A stretch of DNA of 64,000 nt from Tumebacillus flagellatus (GTDB lineage: Bacteria; Bacillota; Bacilli; Tumebacillales; Tumebacillaceae): the NCBI RefSeq assembly GCF_000714935.1, contig NZ_JMIR01000031.1, positions 62,001 through 126,000 of the forward strand, given 5' to 3'. Each line of letters opens with the position of its first letter. Positions within the stretch are counted from its first letter, which is position 1. Shown one piece after another: positions 1 through 8,957 of this stretch. The translations under genes were made by a program, and so were the position numbers. Under the pieces are notes generated by a model. It was not told the DNA's origin. It saw only the letters and a list, made by a program, of their open reading frames with translations, and did no database searches.

Positions 1-1
1 A

Positions 2-1471
2 CACCACGGCGGCTTCGGCGACGCGCCCAAATTCCCGACGCCGCACAACTTGGTGTTCCTGCTGCGCGAATCGAAACGCACCGGCAACCCGGACGCCAAG
101 CGCATGGTCGAGCATACCCTCCAAGCCATGCACGCAGGCGGCCTCTACGACCACATCGGCTACGGATTCGCCCGCTACTCCACCGACGAATCCTGGCTCG
201 TCCCGCACTTTGAAAAAATGCTCTACGACAACGCCCTGCTCGCTTTCGCCTACCTCGAAGCCTTCCAAGAAACCCGCAACCCGCTCTACGCCCGGGTCGC
301 CGAAGAAGTCTTTCACTACGTCGAACGCGTCATGACCTCCCCCGAAGGCGGCTTCTACTCAGCCGTTGACGCCGACTCCGAAGGCGTGGAAGGCAAATTC
401 TACGTCTGGACGCTCGACGAACTTCACTCCGTCCTCGACCCCGACGATGCCGATCTCTTCGCCGAAGTCTACGATGTCACCGTCAACGGAAACTTCGAGG
501 GTGCCAGCATCCTCAACCTGACCCACAAAGACCTGAGCGAAATCGCCGTCGACCACGGCCTCACGCCGGAACAACTCGGAGAAAAACTCGCCACCCTGCG
601 CGAGAAACTCTTCGCCGTCCGCGAACAACGCGTCCCCCCGCACAAGGACGACAAAATCCTCACCTCGTGGAACGGCCTGATGATCGCCGCGCTTGCCAAG
701 GGAGCCGCCGTGCTGCAAGACCCGTACTACCTGCACCTCGCTCAGCGCGCCCTCGACATGATCGAAACCCGCTTGGTCGATGAACAGGGCCGCCTGCTCG
801 CCCGCTACCGGGACGGCGAAGCAAACTTCCTCGGCTATCTGGACGACTACGCGTTCCTCGCGTGGGGCTTGCACGAACTCTACCACGCGTCCGGCGATCT
901 GCAGTACTTGCACCGCGCCGGCGAGTTGATCGACGAAGCCCTCGCTCTCTTCTGGGACGACGACAACGGCGGCTTCTACTTCTACGGCTCCGATGCCGAG
1001 ACGCTGATCGCCCGCCCCAAAGAAATCTACGACGGCGCGATTCCTTCCGGCAACTCCGTCATGGCGTACAACTTAATCCGCCACCTGCGCTTGACGGGAC
1101 GCGAAAACCTCGAACCGTTCGTCGAACGCCAACTGCAAGCGTTCTCCGGGCAAGTCAACCACTACCCGGCAGGCTTCTCATTCCTCCTGCTCGCCCTGCA
1201 ACTCGCCCTCGGCGCTTCCCAAAAACTTCTGCTTGCAGAAGGCGATGACGTGGACGCCTACGCCGAGATGGTCGCACACGTCCAACAAGCCTACTTGCCG
1301 TTCTCCGTCACGATCTACAAAGGCCGCGAGCAACACGAACACCTCGTCACGCTCGCTCCGGCCCACGCCGACAAATCACCCGTCGACGGCAAATCGGCGC
1401 TCTACATCTGCCAAAACTTCGCCTGCCAAGCGCCGTTGACGTTCGCGCAAATTCAAGACCGTCTCTCGTAA
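2..1471 (+). CDS. DUF255 / YyaL-like thioredoxin-domain protein, 5' truncated by window edge
   Basis: The reading frame is open from base 2, so the gene begins upstream of the window; about 489 C-terminal residues are visible. The first residues carry the family signature GGFGDAPKFP (bases 8-37), which follows the N-terminal thioredoxin-like domain in YyaL/SSP411 proteins. The rest is the (alpha/alpha)-barrel part resembling N-acylglucosamine 2-epimerases, with HPHFEKMLYDNA-type and DDKILTSWNGLM motifs. Family members are about 680 residues, so roughly 190 residues are missing. The biochemical role of the family is not firmly established. It is followed at once by a strong terminator. Confidence 0.85.
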   Translation, partial: HHGGFGDAPKFPTPHNLVFLLRESKRTGNPDAKRMVEHTLQAMHAGGLYDHIGYGFARYSTDESWLVPHFEKMLYDNALLAFAYLEAFQETRNPLYARVAEEVFHYVERVMTSPEGGFYSAVDADSEGVEGKFYVWTLDELHSVLDPDDADLFAEVYDVTVNGNFEGASILNLTHKDLSEIAVDHGLTPEQLGEKLATLREKLFAVREQRVPPHKDDKILTSWNGLMIAALAKGAAVLQDPYYLHLAQRALDMIETRLVDEQGRLLARYRDGEANFLGYLDDYAFLAWGLHELYHASGDLQYLHRAGELIDEALALFWDDDNGGFYFYGSDAETLIARPKEIYDGAIPSGNSVMAYNLIRHLRLTGRENLEPFVERQLQAFSGQVNHYPAGFSFLLLALQLALGASQKLLLAEGDDVDAYAEMVAHVQQAYLPFSVTIYKGREQHEHLVTLAPAHADKSPVDGKSALYICQNFACQAPLTFAQIQDRLS

Positions 1472-1474
1472 CGC

Positions 1475-1526
1475 AAAAAAACAGCCTGACCCGAATCCCT
1501 ACATGGAATCCGGCAGGCTGTTTTTT
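1475..1526. terminator. bidirectional intrinsic terminator
   Basis: The stem AACAGCCTG / CAGGCTGTT is flanked by an A-run on the left and a T-run on the right. It can therefore end both the rightward DUF255 gene and the leftward GGDEF-EAL gene. Confidence 0.85.
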
Positions 1527-1530
1527 CCTA

Positions 1531-3507
1531 TCATCCCATACTTTCCACTCTGGTCTTGTTGATAAAGTGGAGCAATTCTTCACACTTCTCCACCGGCAGC
1601 GGCGGCGAGAACAGATACCCTTGCATCTGGTCGCACCCGCGCTCCATGAGATACCCCAACTGCTCTTCCGTCTCCACACCCTCGGCGATGACGTTCAAAT
1701 TCAAGCTGTGCGCCATCGCGATGACCGACGCGACAATCGACGCATCGTCTTCGTCGGTGGTGATGTCGCGCACAAACGAACGGTCGATCTTCAGCATGTG
1801 AATCGGGAAATGCTTCAAATAACTGAGCGACGAATACCCGGTGCCAAAATCGTCCAGCGAGATCTGAATTCCCAACTGCTTCAACCCGTGCATCGTCGAA
1901 ATCGCCCGGTCGACGTTGTGCATCGTCGTGCTCTCCGTGATCTCCAAGTCCAAGCAATGCGGGTCCAACTCCGTCTCGCGGAGCACCCGCGCCACCGTGT
2001 CCACGAGGTCGTCACTCTGGAACTGCCGAGCGGACAAGTTCACCGCCGCCCGCAACTCCGGGAACACGCGCTGCCAACGCTTGATCTGCTCGCACGCCGT
2101 CTTCAGCACCCACTCGCCGATCGGCACGATCAAGCCGGTCTCTTCCGCCAGCGGAATGAAGTCCGCCGGAGACACCATCCCGCGCGTCGGATGCTGCCAG
2201 CGCACCAACGCTTCCAACCCGAACACGATGCCCGTCGCCGAATTGACTTGCGGCTGGTAGTACACGACAAACTCCCCGCGCTCCAACGCCTTGCGCATGT
2301 CATGCTCCAAACTCAAGCGGTCCATCACTTGCTTGTTCATCGCCGATTGGAACAACTGATAGTTGTTGCGGCCGTTCTCTTTCGCGCGGTACATCGCCGT
2401 ATCCGCGTGGCGCACCAACTGCTCAGGCGTTGACGCGTCGTTTGGATACAGCGAAATCCCGATACTCGACGTGATGAACATCTCGTTGCCGTCCAAGACG
2501 AACGGTCGTTGCAACGTCTGCAACACTTGTTGCGCCGCCTCGACGACCACGTTCACATCGGCGACGTTCGGCAGCAACGCCGTAAATTCATCCCCGGAGA
2601 TTCGGGAGAAAATCGTTTCCGTCTCCACCGACGACACCAGCCGCTCCGACACCGCTTGCAACAACCGGTCCCCGACGCTGTGCCCGTACGTGTCGTTGAT
2701 CATCTTAAAGCGGTCCAAATCAAAAAACATCACCGCCAACATCTGGCCCTGCGTGCGCGCCCGCTCGATTTCCTGCGCCAACCGCTGTTCAAACAGCACG
2801 CGGTTCGGCAGATCGGTCAACACGTCGTAGAACGCCATCTTGCGCACGCGCTCGTCCGCCGATTTCTGCTCCGTGATGTCCTTGCCGATCCCGTACACGC
2901 CGACTGTGTTGCCGTTGACATACATCGGAACGAACTTAACCAAGAAATCGGTTGGCCCGCCGCTCTTGTTTTGCACACGGCACTCAAACTCCGTCGCCTC
3001 TCCGCGCACCGCTTGGAAAAAGCTCTGTTTGACCAACGCCACATCTTCTTCCACGATCAGGTCCTCGACCGTCAAGTTCTGAAGCGCCTCCAAGCTGTAG
3101 CCCATTACTCTCTCGCACGCCGGGTTCGACGTGAGAAAGTTCCCCGCCAAGTCCATCGTGTACACCGCGTCTTGGTTTTGTTCAAACAGCGATCGGTAGA
3201 GCTGTTCTTTGTCCTTGAGATTCTGTTCCGTCCCGCGCCGATCCGCCAAAATCTTCACAATATAAAAAACCGCAACGGTCGTGATCACACTGTCAAGCAG
3301 CCAATATGCATCGGTTGAACTGCCTGTCCAAGACCATGCGTCTTGAAGATACCAGAACAACAGCAAATAAAACTGATAGATCACCACCGACCCAACCGCC
3401 GTCGCCACCGTTCCCAATCGCCAATCGCGGAACCGGCGGACAGCGCCGATCGTCCAACCTGTCGCTACGCATCTTATTAGAATAGATAGAATATAAGTCA
3501 GACTCAT
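1531..3507 (-). CDS. PAS-GGDEF-EAL cyclic-di-GMP turnover protein
   Basis: A 658-residue protein that starts with about three membrane segments (residues 1-85), followed by a PAS domain (about 100-215), a GGDEF domain (about 225-385) and an EAL domain (about 400-645). The GGDEF site reads SGDEF, so its first Gly is changed; the catalytic DEF is kept. The EAL domain keeps EAL in GLEALVRW, the DDFGTGYSSL loop and EGVET, consistent with an active c-di-GMP phosphodiesterase. It is probably membrane bound and integrates a signal through PAS. I chose the ATG at 3507 because GGGGAGGAGG lies upstream at good spacing; a longer frame continues upstream but overlaps the intergenic terminator region. It appears monocistronic. 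Confidence 0.88.
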   Translation of the reverse strand: MSLTYILSILIRCVATGWTIGAVRRFRDWRLGTVATAVGSVVIYQFYLLLFWYLQDAWSWTGSSTDAYWLLDSVITTVAVFYIVKILADRRGTEQNLKDKEQLYRSLFEQNQDAVYTMDLAGNFLTSNPACERVMGYSLEALQNLTVEDLIVEEDVALVKQSFFQAVRGEATEFECRVQNKSGGPTDFLVKFVPMYVNGNTVGVYGIGKDITEQKSADERVRKMAFYDVLTDLPNRVLFEQRLAQEIERARTQGQMLAVMFFDLDRFKMINDTYGHSVGDRLLQAVSERLVSSVETETIFSRISGDEFTALLPNVADVNVVVEAAQQVLQTLQRPFVLDGNEMFITSSIGISLYPNDASTPEQLVRHADTAMYRAKENGRNNYQLFQSAMNKQVMDRLSLEHDMRKALERGEFVVYYQPQVNSATGIVFGLEALVRWQHPTRGMVSPADFIPLAEETGLIVPIGEWVLKTACEQIKRWQRVFPELRAAVNLSARQFQSDDLVDTVARVLRETELDPHCLDLEITESTTMHNVDRAISTMHGLKQLGIQISLDDFGTGYSSLSYLKHFPIHMLKIDRSFVRDITTDEDDASIVASVIAMAHSLNLNVIAEGVETEEQLGYLMERGCDQMQGYLFSPPLPVEKCEELLHFINKTRVESMG

Positions 3508-3659
3508 GCAGCCAACCTCCTCCCCATAAGGATCAATGGCAAATGGCATACGTACACAAAGTTCGTTTGCATACCCTTTCGACGCCCTTCTTGTCGATTC
3601 CTGTCTACTCGAACAATTCTTTCTTGCGATACCACTACCATTCATCCGTTGCGTCCAAA

Positions 3660-3704
3660 GAAAAAGGACGTCCCCGCTCACCCGGCGGAAACGTCTCTTT
3701 TTAG
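3660..3704 (-). terminator. intrinsic terminator after kimA
   Basis: On the minus strand an imperfect GC-rich stem (GACGTTTCCGCC against GCGGGGACGTC) is followed by TTTTT. It lies just past the kimA stop codon. The rest of the 3508-3713 gap holds the promoter region of the GGDEF-EAL gene; no other feature is seen. Confidence 0.65.
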
Positions 3705-3713
3705 AAGAAAGCA

Positions 3714-5543
3714 TTAGTGTTTCAAGCGGTACGGCACCGAGATGACGATGATGTCCCGGCTGTGCAACGCCCACGCTTTGATCAGCAGCGAGGTCTGGTT
3801 GTGCAAGATGCGGTGCCACCATCTGCGCGTGATGAACTCCGGCACGAGCAACGTGACGAAATCGCCCTCGGACACCCGCGCTTCCGCCGAGTCGATGAAG
3901 CGGAACAGCGGGCGCAAGATCGAGCGGTACTGCGAACGGATCGAGACCAGCCGGACGCCGGGGTTCCAACGCCGCCACTTCTCTTCAAAAGCGTGGATCG
4001 TCTCAAAGTCGAAGCCGATGTACACGCAGATGATGTTCTCCGGCCGGGTCAGCGACTTCGCGTAGGAAAGCGATTCGTTGACCACTTGCGAAATCGAGGA
4101 GACGGGGATGATCACCAAGTTGCCGCTCTGTTGCGGGTGCACGCGTTCGATGTCCACCCGCAGCTCCGACGCGATCGCCTGATAGTGACGGTGAATCATC
4201 AAGAAGCAGAAGATGATCACCGGCAAGATCAGCAGCACCACCCACGCGCCCTCGTCAAACTTCGTCACGGCAAAAATCACGAGGACGACCAGCGACACCA
4301 CCGCGCCGATACCGTTGATCAGCGCTTTGCCCTGCCACCCTCTGTCGCGCAATCGGAACCAGCGGCGCACCATCCCGGTCTGCGAAAGCGTAAACGACAG
4401 GAACACGCCGATCGCATACAGCGGAATCAACGCGTCCGTATTGCCGCCGAACGCGACGATCAACACGATCGCCGCCACCGACAGCGCGATGATACCGATC
4501 GAATAGCCCAACCGGTCTCCGCGCAACGTAAACTGGCGCGGCATGTAGCCGTCTCGCGCCATCAACGCCGCCAAAAGCGGGAACCCGGTAAACGACGTGT
4601 TCGCCGCCAAGACGAGGATCAGCGCGGTCGTGCCTTGGATGTAGTAATACATGCCCCCGCGTCCGAAGACCTGTTCCGCCACTTGCGAGAGGACGGTGGC
4701 GTTCGGGTGCGGGGCGATGTGATACAGATACGAAAGCAGCGACGTGCCGCTGAACAGCACCGCCAAGAGGATGCCGAGAATCCCCAGCGTGTTGGCGGCG
4801 TTTTTGCTTTCCGGGGCGCGGAAGTTCGGCGTGGCGTTGGAGATCGCTTCCACACCGGTCAGCGCCGAGCAACCGGAGGAGAACGCTTGGAGAATCACAA
4901 ACCACGTGATGCCGGATATCGCCAGATCGTGCGGGCGCGAGAGGTCGAAGTTGACGTGACCGCTGCGAAGCGAGAACAGCCCCGCTCCGATCAACACCAA
5001 CAAGCCGAGGATAAACGCATACGTCGGATAGGAAAACACGGTCGCCGACTCCGTGACGCCGCGCAAGTTCAACACCATGATGACGAGCACCAAAAGCACC
5101 GCGATCAACACTTTGTGCTCCAACAGCGCCGGAAACGCCGATGTAATCGCCGCCACCCCCGCCGTGACGGAAACCGCCACCGTGAGCGTGTAGTCCACCA
5201 ACAGCGACGCGCCTGCGATCAGCGCGAATTTGTCGCCGAGCTGGTCCTTGGAGACGACATACGCCCCGCCGCCGCCGGGGTACGCGTGGATGATCTGGCG
5301 GTACGAGAGAATCAACGTCGTGAGCAGCAAGACGATCGCCAGCGAGATCGGGAGCGAAACCCACATCGCCGACGCGCTGACCGCCACGAGGACGCCGAGG
5401 ATCGCCTCCGTCCCGTACGCGACCGACGAGAGCGCGTCCGACGAGAGGATCGGCAGCGCCTTCCACTTCGGGAGCCGCTCGTGATCCAATTGCGACGTCT
5501 TCATCGGACGTCCGATCAAAAACCGTTTCAATTCGCGAATCAT
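3714..5543 (-). CDS. kimA: KimA-type high-affinity potassium importer (APC superfamily)
   Basis: A 609-residue integral membrane protein with about 12 membrane helices and a soluble C-terminal domain. It closely follows B. subtilis KimA (YdaO) from end to end: KRFLIG at the N-terminus, LSSDALSSVAYGTE, FSSGCSALTGVEAISNA, LIPLYAIGVFLSFTLSQTGM, and a C-terminus of the form W-H-R-I-L-H-N-Q...VPYRLKH. KimA imports K+ by proton symport. The ATG at 5543 follows AAGGTGG; upstream in-frame ATGs lack a good site. The leader contains a c-di-AMP riboswitch, so expression should fall when c-di-AMP is high, as expected for a potassium importer. Generic annotation as amino-acid permease would be misleading. 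Confidence 0.9.
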   Translation of the reverse strand: MIRELKRFLIGRPMKTSQLDHERLPKWKALPILSSDALSSVAYGTEAILGVLVAVSASAMWVSLPISLAIVLLLTTLILSYRQIIHAYPGGGGAYVVSKDQLGDKFALIAGASLLVDYTLTVAVSVTAGVAAITSAFPALLEHKVLIAVLLVLVIMVLNLRGVTESATVFSYPTYAFILGLLVLIGAGLFSLRSGHVNFDLSRPHDLAISGITWFVILQAFSSGCSALTGVEAISNATPNFRAPESKNAANTLGILGILLAVLFSGTSLLSYLYHIAPHPNATVLSQVAEQVFGRGGMYYYIQGTTALILVLAANTSFTGFPLLAALMARDGYMPRQFTLRGDRLGYSIGIIALSVAAIVLIVAFGGNTDALIPLYAIGVFLSFTLSQTGMVRRWFRLRDRGWQGKALINGIGAVVSLVVLVIFAVTKFDEGAWVVLLILPVIIFCFLMIHRHYQAIASELRVDIERVHPQQSGNLVIIPVSSISQVVNESLSYAKSLTRPENIICVYIGFDFETIHAFEEKWRRWNPGVRLVSIRSQYRSILRPLFRFIDSAEARVSEGDFVTLLVPEFITRRWWHRILHNQTSLLIKAWALHSRDIIVISVPYRLKH

Positions 5544-5630
5544 GAAACCACCTTTTCTCATCAAGAAATTCATCAAGAATCAAAAAGACAGGGGGTTTGC
5601 TCCAGTCCCACGCTTCCTTATGAAAACGCA

Positions 5631-5658
5631 AAAAAGACCTCCACAAACAGAAGGTCCC
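5631..5658 (-). terminator. riboswitch-controlled terminator (expression platform)
   Basis: On the minus strand GACCTTC / GGAGGTC form a stem with a short loop followed by TTTTTT. It lies directly after the ydaO-type aptamer and 90 nt before the kimA start, the normal position for ligand-dependent termination. Confidence 0.75.
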
Positions 5659-5675
5659 GGACCTTCCCTGCTTTA

Positions 5676-5817
5676 GCCGACGAAGTTAGCTGACGGGTAG
5701 GATGGCAGAGAAGCTGACTTCACTCATCCCTCCCGCGCGGTCATGCACAAACGCAAGACGCGCAGGATTAACCCCACTTGATTGGGTCCTCCGTATCCGA
5801 TTTCTCGAATTTAGGCC
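5676..5817 (-). promoter_or_regulatory. c-di-AMP riboswitch (ydaO-yuaA leader)
   Basis: Read on the minus strand, the leader contains the hallmark ydaO segments in order: GATACGGAGGACCCAA, then TGGGGTTAATCC, a variable hairpin (GGGAGGGATGAG ... CATCCTACCC), then GTCAGCTAACTTCGTCGGC. These are the conserved core of the class that binds two c-di-AMP molecules and switches expression off. A terminator follows. The downstream gene is KimA, a classic target in Bacilli. Exact P1 boundaries are estimated. Confidence 0.92.
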
Positions 5818-5839
5818 GTGATTCAATTGAGTTGTGCTA

Positions 5840-5869
5840 ATCATACTCCCGACCCAAGCTTCTTGACAA
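5840..5869 (-). promoter_or_regulatory. sigma-A promoter of kimA leader
   Basis: TTGTCA (5869-5864) and TATGAT (5845-5840) on the minus strand, spacer 18. Transcription would start just before the riboswitch aptamer. Confidence 0.65.
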
Positions 5870-5885
5870 GAGAGATTTTGCATGC

Positions 5886-5922
5886 AGAAAAAAACTCCTC
5901 TCGCAACGGGGCGGGAGGAGTT
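5886..5922 (-). terminator. intrinsic terminator after tagO-like gene
   Basis: Minus-strand stem AACTCCTCCCGC / GCGAGAGGAGTT followed by TTTTT, immediately after the stop codon of the glycosyl-1-phosphate transferase. Confidence 0.8.
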
Positions 5923-5926
5923 CGGT

Positions 5927-6916
5927 TCACTTGTTCACGAGCAAAATCACGATGGACGCCAGCGAGAAGCAGATGCCGAGCAAGTACATAAACGAGACGG
6001 TCTGCACTTGGCTCATCCCGCTCTTCATCAGCGTATGGAACGTGTGCGACTTATCCGCCGTGTAGATCGGACGCTTCTCTTTGATCCGGCGGGTGATGAC
6101 GAAGATCGTGTCAAAAATCGGCACGCCCAGCGCCAGCACCGGCACGATCACCGACACGAACGTCGCCGACTTAAACGCGCCGTCCACCGCGACGGCGGCG
6201 AGCGTAAAGCCGAGGAACGTCGCTCCGGCGTCGCCCATGAAGATGCGGGCCGGATGGAAGTTGTAGCGCAGGAACGACAGGCACGCGCCGATCAGCGCAA
6301 CCGCGTAAAACGCCACGTCGTTGTTCGAGGTGAGCAGCGAGACGAACACCAGCGTCGTCGCCGAGATCGACGCGATGCCGGCTGCGAGGCCGTCCACGCC
6401 GTCGAGGAAGTTCAGCATGTTGGTGATCGCGACGATCCAGATGATCGTCACCACCCACGACAGCCACTCCATGCCGTGATCGGCAAACGAGAAGTACGGT
6501 TGCTCAATCCACGGGATCGTGATCGAAGAAACCTTCACGCCGAACTTGATCAGCACGCATGCCGCCAAGATCTGCGTCAAAAACTTCGGCCAAGCCGGGA
6601 AGTCCTTGCCCTGGGTCTTGTAGTAGTCGTCCACCAGACCGATCAAGAACAGCAACCCGCCGCCGATGATGATGCCAAAATACCGGCCGTTAAAAGTCCC
6701 ATAATACGCTTCCGCCGCCGTGATCGTGATCAGGAACCCGATGAAGATTCCCGCCCCGCCCAGCACCGGAATCGGTTCTTTGTGAAGCTTGCGCGGATTC
6801 GGCATGTCGACGAATCCGGTTTTCATCGCCACTTTGCGCAAGACGGGCATCATCAGAAGCACCAGCACAAACGAGACGACTAAGGTCAAGGTCAGTCCTT
6901 GTGTCAGGGATTGCAT
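5927..6916 (-). CDS. tagO: undecaprenyl-phosphate GlcNAc-1-phosphate transferase (TagO/WecA, MraY family)
   Basis: A 329-residue polytopic protein of the MraY/WecA family. It has PRKLHKEPIPVLGG near the N-terminus, an LVDDYYKTQGK motif (metal-binding aspartates), NMLNFLDGVDGLAAG and MGDAGATFLG. These match TagO/WecA rather than MraY. It would transfer GlcNAc-1-phosphate from UDP-GlcNAc to undecaprenyl phosphate at the inner face of the membrane, the first step of wall teichoic acid or another secondary wall polymer. The ATG at 6916 is the only sensible start; GGGAGG lies 14 nt upstream, a rather long spacing. It is a single gene with its own terminator. The SLH-domain protein in this window would need such a wall polymer as anchor. 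Confidence 0.87.
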   Translation of the reverse strand: MQSLTQGLTLTLVVSFVLVLLMMPVLRKVAMKTGFVDMPNPRKLHKEPIPVLGGAGIFIGFLITITAAEAYYGTFNGRYFGIIIGGGLLFLIGLVDDYYKTQGKDFPAWPKFLTQILAACVLIKFGVKVSSITIPWIEQPYFSFADHGMEWLSWVVTIIWIVAITNMLNFLDGVDGLAAGIASISATTLVFVSLLTSNNDVAFYAVALIGACLSFLRYNFHPARIFMGDAGATFLGFTLAAVAVDGAFKSATFVSVIVPVLALGVPIFDTIFVITRRIKEKRPIYTADKSHTFHTLMKSGMSQVQTVSFMYLLGICFSLASIVILLVNK

Positions 6917-6998
6917 GTTGAGTTCGTACGCCTCCCTCTGCGCCACAGCGGTTGCTTTCCCGTAGTGTGCGCAAATCTGCCAAAAAACAATCGTTGTT

Positions 6999-7027
6999 AT
7001 TATACCATACGTGTCGAGTCCGTGGAC
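6999..7027 (-). promoter_or_regulatory. possible promoter of tagO-like gene
   Basis: Minus-strand TGGTATAAT, an extended -10, with a poor TTGTCC/TGTCCA -35 at 18-19 nt. It lies about 85 nt before the start codon. Confidence 0.45.
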
Positions 7028-7131
7028 AATTTTATGACGGTGCAAAAAGTCAGGTTCTAGCATGTCCCGCGCGTTCATAGAATCTAGCAACCACAACAAA
7101 TTTGACAGTTTCCAAAGGAGGACCTCCCCTA

Positions 7132-7272
7132 ATGAGCACGCTCGTACTGATTCACATCGTCGCGATCCCCCTCGTCTTCATGCTCGGCCGCATGTCGAAC
7201 AAGGTTGCCTTTCTGCGCGTCAAAGCCCAACGCGGCGCATCGGTCCAAGAGTTCCTGCGCACCCGCGACTAG
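7132..7272 (+). CDS. 46-residue single-pass membrane peptide, unknown function
   Basis: A short gene with an excellent ribosome binding site (AAAGGAGG, 10 nt before ATG), which is the main evidence that it is real. The product has an N-terminal hydrophobic segment (residues 3-18, LVLIHIVAIPLVFMLG) followed by a basic cytoplasmic tail (RMSNKVAFLRVKAQRG) and an acidic-ended C-terminus. I do not recognise the family. It is convergent with the ReoM-like gene and shares its terminator. A small membrane regulator or stress peptide is possible, but nothing in the sequence says which. Confidence 0.6.
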   Translation: MSTLVLIHIVAIPLVFMLGRMSNKVAFLRVKAQRGASVQEFLRTRD

Positions 7273-7334
7273 TTTTCTCAAATTCTCCAGAAAAAAAATC
7301 CCATCTCCTTCTCTGACGTGGAGTACAAGTTGTA

Positions 7335-7370
7335 TAAAAAAAGACGCGACCGATGAGGTCGCGTCTTTTC
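7335..7370. terminator. bidirectional intrinsic terminator
   Basis: Stem AAGACGCGACC / GGTCGCGTCTT with A-run and T-run on either side. It serves the rightward 46-residue gene and the leftward murA operon. Confidence 0.85.
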
Positions 7371-7382
7371 TATTGCCGGCTC

Positions 7383-7640
7383 TTACTGGCCTTTGAGTTT
7401 CAGGTAATCGTTCAAAATCTGCTCCACAGCGAGCAGGCGGTCCATCTTCGCCATCGTCGCGCGGGCGCCGCCGGACGAAGTGATGTAGTTGGATTCGCCG
7501 GTGACGATGAAGCCTGCCAATTGGCGGGCCGGGTCGTATCCCTGTTCGCGCAGTGCGGGCACGACGGTCGAGAGAATTTCATTTAAGAGGTCGTTTTGTT
7601 CATCGGGGCGGAAAATCATCGTCTTGTCGAGGTTGGACAT
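7383..7640 (-). CDS. IreB/ReoM family (UPF0297) protein downstream of murA
   Basis: An 85-residue protein with the IreB/ReoM layout: LDKTM at the N-terminus, AL.E.GYDPARQLAGF in the middle, G...YITSS..AR, and a C-terminal ILNDYL. ReoM is phosphorylated by the PASTA kinase PrkA/PrkC/IreK on Thr7; this protein has a Thr at position 7. In Listeria, unphosphorylated ReoM promotes ClpCP degradation of MurA. It differs from standard ReoM, which reads GYNP..QIVGYLLSGDPAYI, so it may be a divergent paralogue. ATG at 7640 follows AAAGGAGG at good spacing. The gene is 23 nt downstream of murA in the same transcript, whereas the standard reoM sits next to alaS and ruvX. Confidence 0.7.
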   Translation of the reverse strand: MSNLDKTMIFRPDEQNDLLNEILSTVVPALREQGYDPARQLAGFIVTGESNYITSSGGARATMAKMDRLLAVEQILNDYLKLKGQ

Positions 7641-7663
7641 GTGGGGGTCCCTCCTTTGTTTGT

Positions 7664-8938
7664 TCAAGACTGGACGCGTTCGATCTCGGCGCCGAGGCTT
7701 TTAAACTTCTCCACCGGGTTTTCGTAGCCGCGGTCGAGGTATTGCAGTCCTTCGATGTTCGTCGAGCCGTTTGCGGCAAGACCTGCCACGATCAGAGCGC
7801 CGGCGGCGCGCAAGTCGCTTGCCAGCACGCGGGCTCCCGTCAGCGATTCCACACCGTTGATGATCGCGGTGTCGCCGCTGATCTTGATGTCGGCTCCCAT
7901 GCGGGTCAGCTCTTGGGTAAAGCCAAAGCGGGCGTCAAACACGGTCTCCTTCACGTACGAAATGCCTTTCGCCGTGGTCAAGAGCGTCAACATAGCCGGC
8001 TGCAAATCGGTCGCAAATCCCGGATAGGCAAACGTGATGACGTTGGTGGCACGCAATTCACGGTTCGTCGCGTCCACGGTGATGCTGTCGCCTTCCATCG
8101 TGATGCCGCATCCCATATCAAACAGGAGCGACGGAAGACCGGCGAGCGTCTGCGGCGCGATGTTCGAAACGGTCACTTTGCCGCGCGTGATCGCGCCGGC
8201 GCAGAGGTAGGTTCCCGATTCGATGCGGTCGCCCATGACGGAATAGCGCACGCCCTTGAGGCTTTCCACGCCTTCGATCGTGATGATGTCCGTGCCGACG
8301 CCGCGGATGCGGGCGCCCGCTTTGTTCAAGAACATCACCAAGTCGACGATTTCCGGTTCACGCGCCGCGTTGTAGATCATCGTCGTGCCTTCCGCGAGCG
8401 CGGCTGCCGAAATCGCGGCGTTGGTGCCGCCGACCGTCGCGCCGTAGCGGGTGCCGAGGAACATCGCCGAACCCTTGAGGCGGCCGTTCTCCGCTTCGGC
8501 GGTGACCGCGCCGTCCGTCATCGTGACGTTTGCGCCGAGTGCGCGCATGGCTTTCAAATGCTGATCGACCGGACGCGCGCCGATGACGCAACCGCCCGGA
8601 AGCGGAATCATCGCTTTGCCGGACTTGGCGAGCAGCGGGCCGAGCACGGAGAACGACGCGCGCATCTTGCGCACGAGGTCTTCGGACACTTCGCTGTTCG
8701 TGATTCCGTCGTTTTGGATGCGCAGGGTGTTGCGGGCGATCCATTCGCACTTGAGGCCGGTTTCTTCTAAGATCTGCATCAGCGTGTTGACGTCGCTGAG
8801 TTCAGGTACGTTTTCTAGGATGGTTTCGCCGTCGCAGAGCAGGACGGCGCACATGATGGCGAGAACGGAGTTTTTACTCCCCGATGCCTGAATCTCGCCG
8901 TGAAGCGGTTGCCCGCCTTTCACACGAAGTAGCTCCAT
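7664..8938 (-). CDS. murA: UDP-N-acetylglucosamine 1-carboxyvinyltransferase MurA
   Basis: A 424-residue protein of normal MurA length. It catalyses the first committed step of peptidoglycan synthesis, transferring enolpyruvate from PEP to UDP-GlcNAc. Visible are the GSKNS motif near residue 20 (catalytic Lys-Asn) and the fosfomycin-reactive Cys in the loop [15 protein letters not shown] (about residue 117). The ATG at 8938 is preferred, with GATGAGGTG upstream; a GTG three codons earlier is possible. Firmicutes often have two MurA proteins; the sequence alone does not tell which this is. It forms an operon with the ReoM-like gene. An 18-bp palindrome lies in the leader. Confidence 0.93.
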   Translation of the reverse strand: MELLRVKGGQPLHGEIQASGSKNSVLAIMCAVLLCDGETILENVPELSDVNTLMQILEETGLKCEWIARNTLRIQNDGITNSEVSEDLVRKMRASFSVLGPLLAKSGKAMIPLPGGCVIGARPVDQHLKAMRALGANVTMTDGAVTAEAENGRLKGSAMFLGTRYGATVGGTNAAISAAALAEGTTMIYNAAREPEIVDLVMFLNKAGARIRGVGTDIITIEGVESLKGVRYSVMGDRIESGTYLCAGAITRGKVTVSNIAPQTLAGLPSLLFDMGCGITMEGDSITVDATNRELRATNVITFAYPGFATDLQPAMLTLLTTAKGISYVKETVFDARFGFTQELTRMGADIKISGDTAIINGVESLTGARVLASDLRAAGALIVAGLAANGSTNIEGLQYLDRGYENPVEKFKSLGAEIERVQS

Positions 8939-8957
8939 GTTGTACACCTCATCATTA

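Noticed and set aside
3717-5693. Long open frame (658 codons) on the plus strand opposite kimA
   Set aside because: It is an Arg/His/Gln-rich antisense shadow, as expected from GC-rich third positions; kimA on the minus strand matches a known family along its full length.
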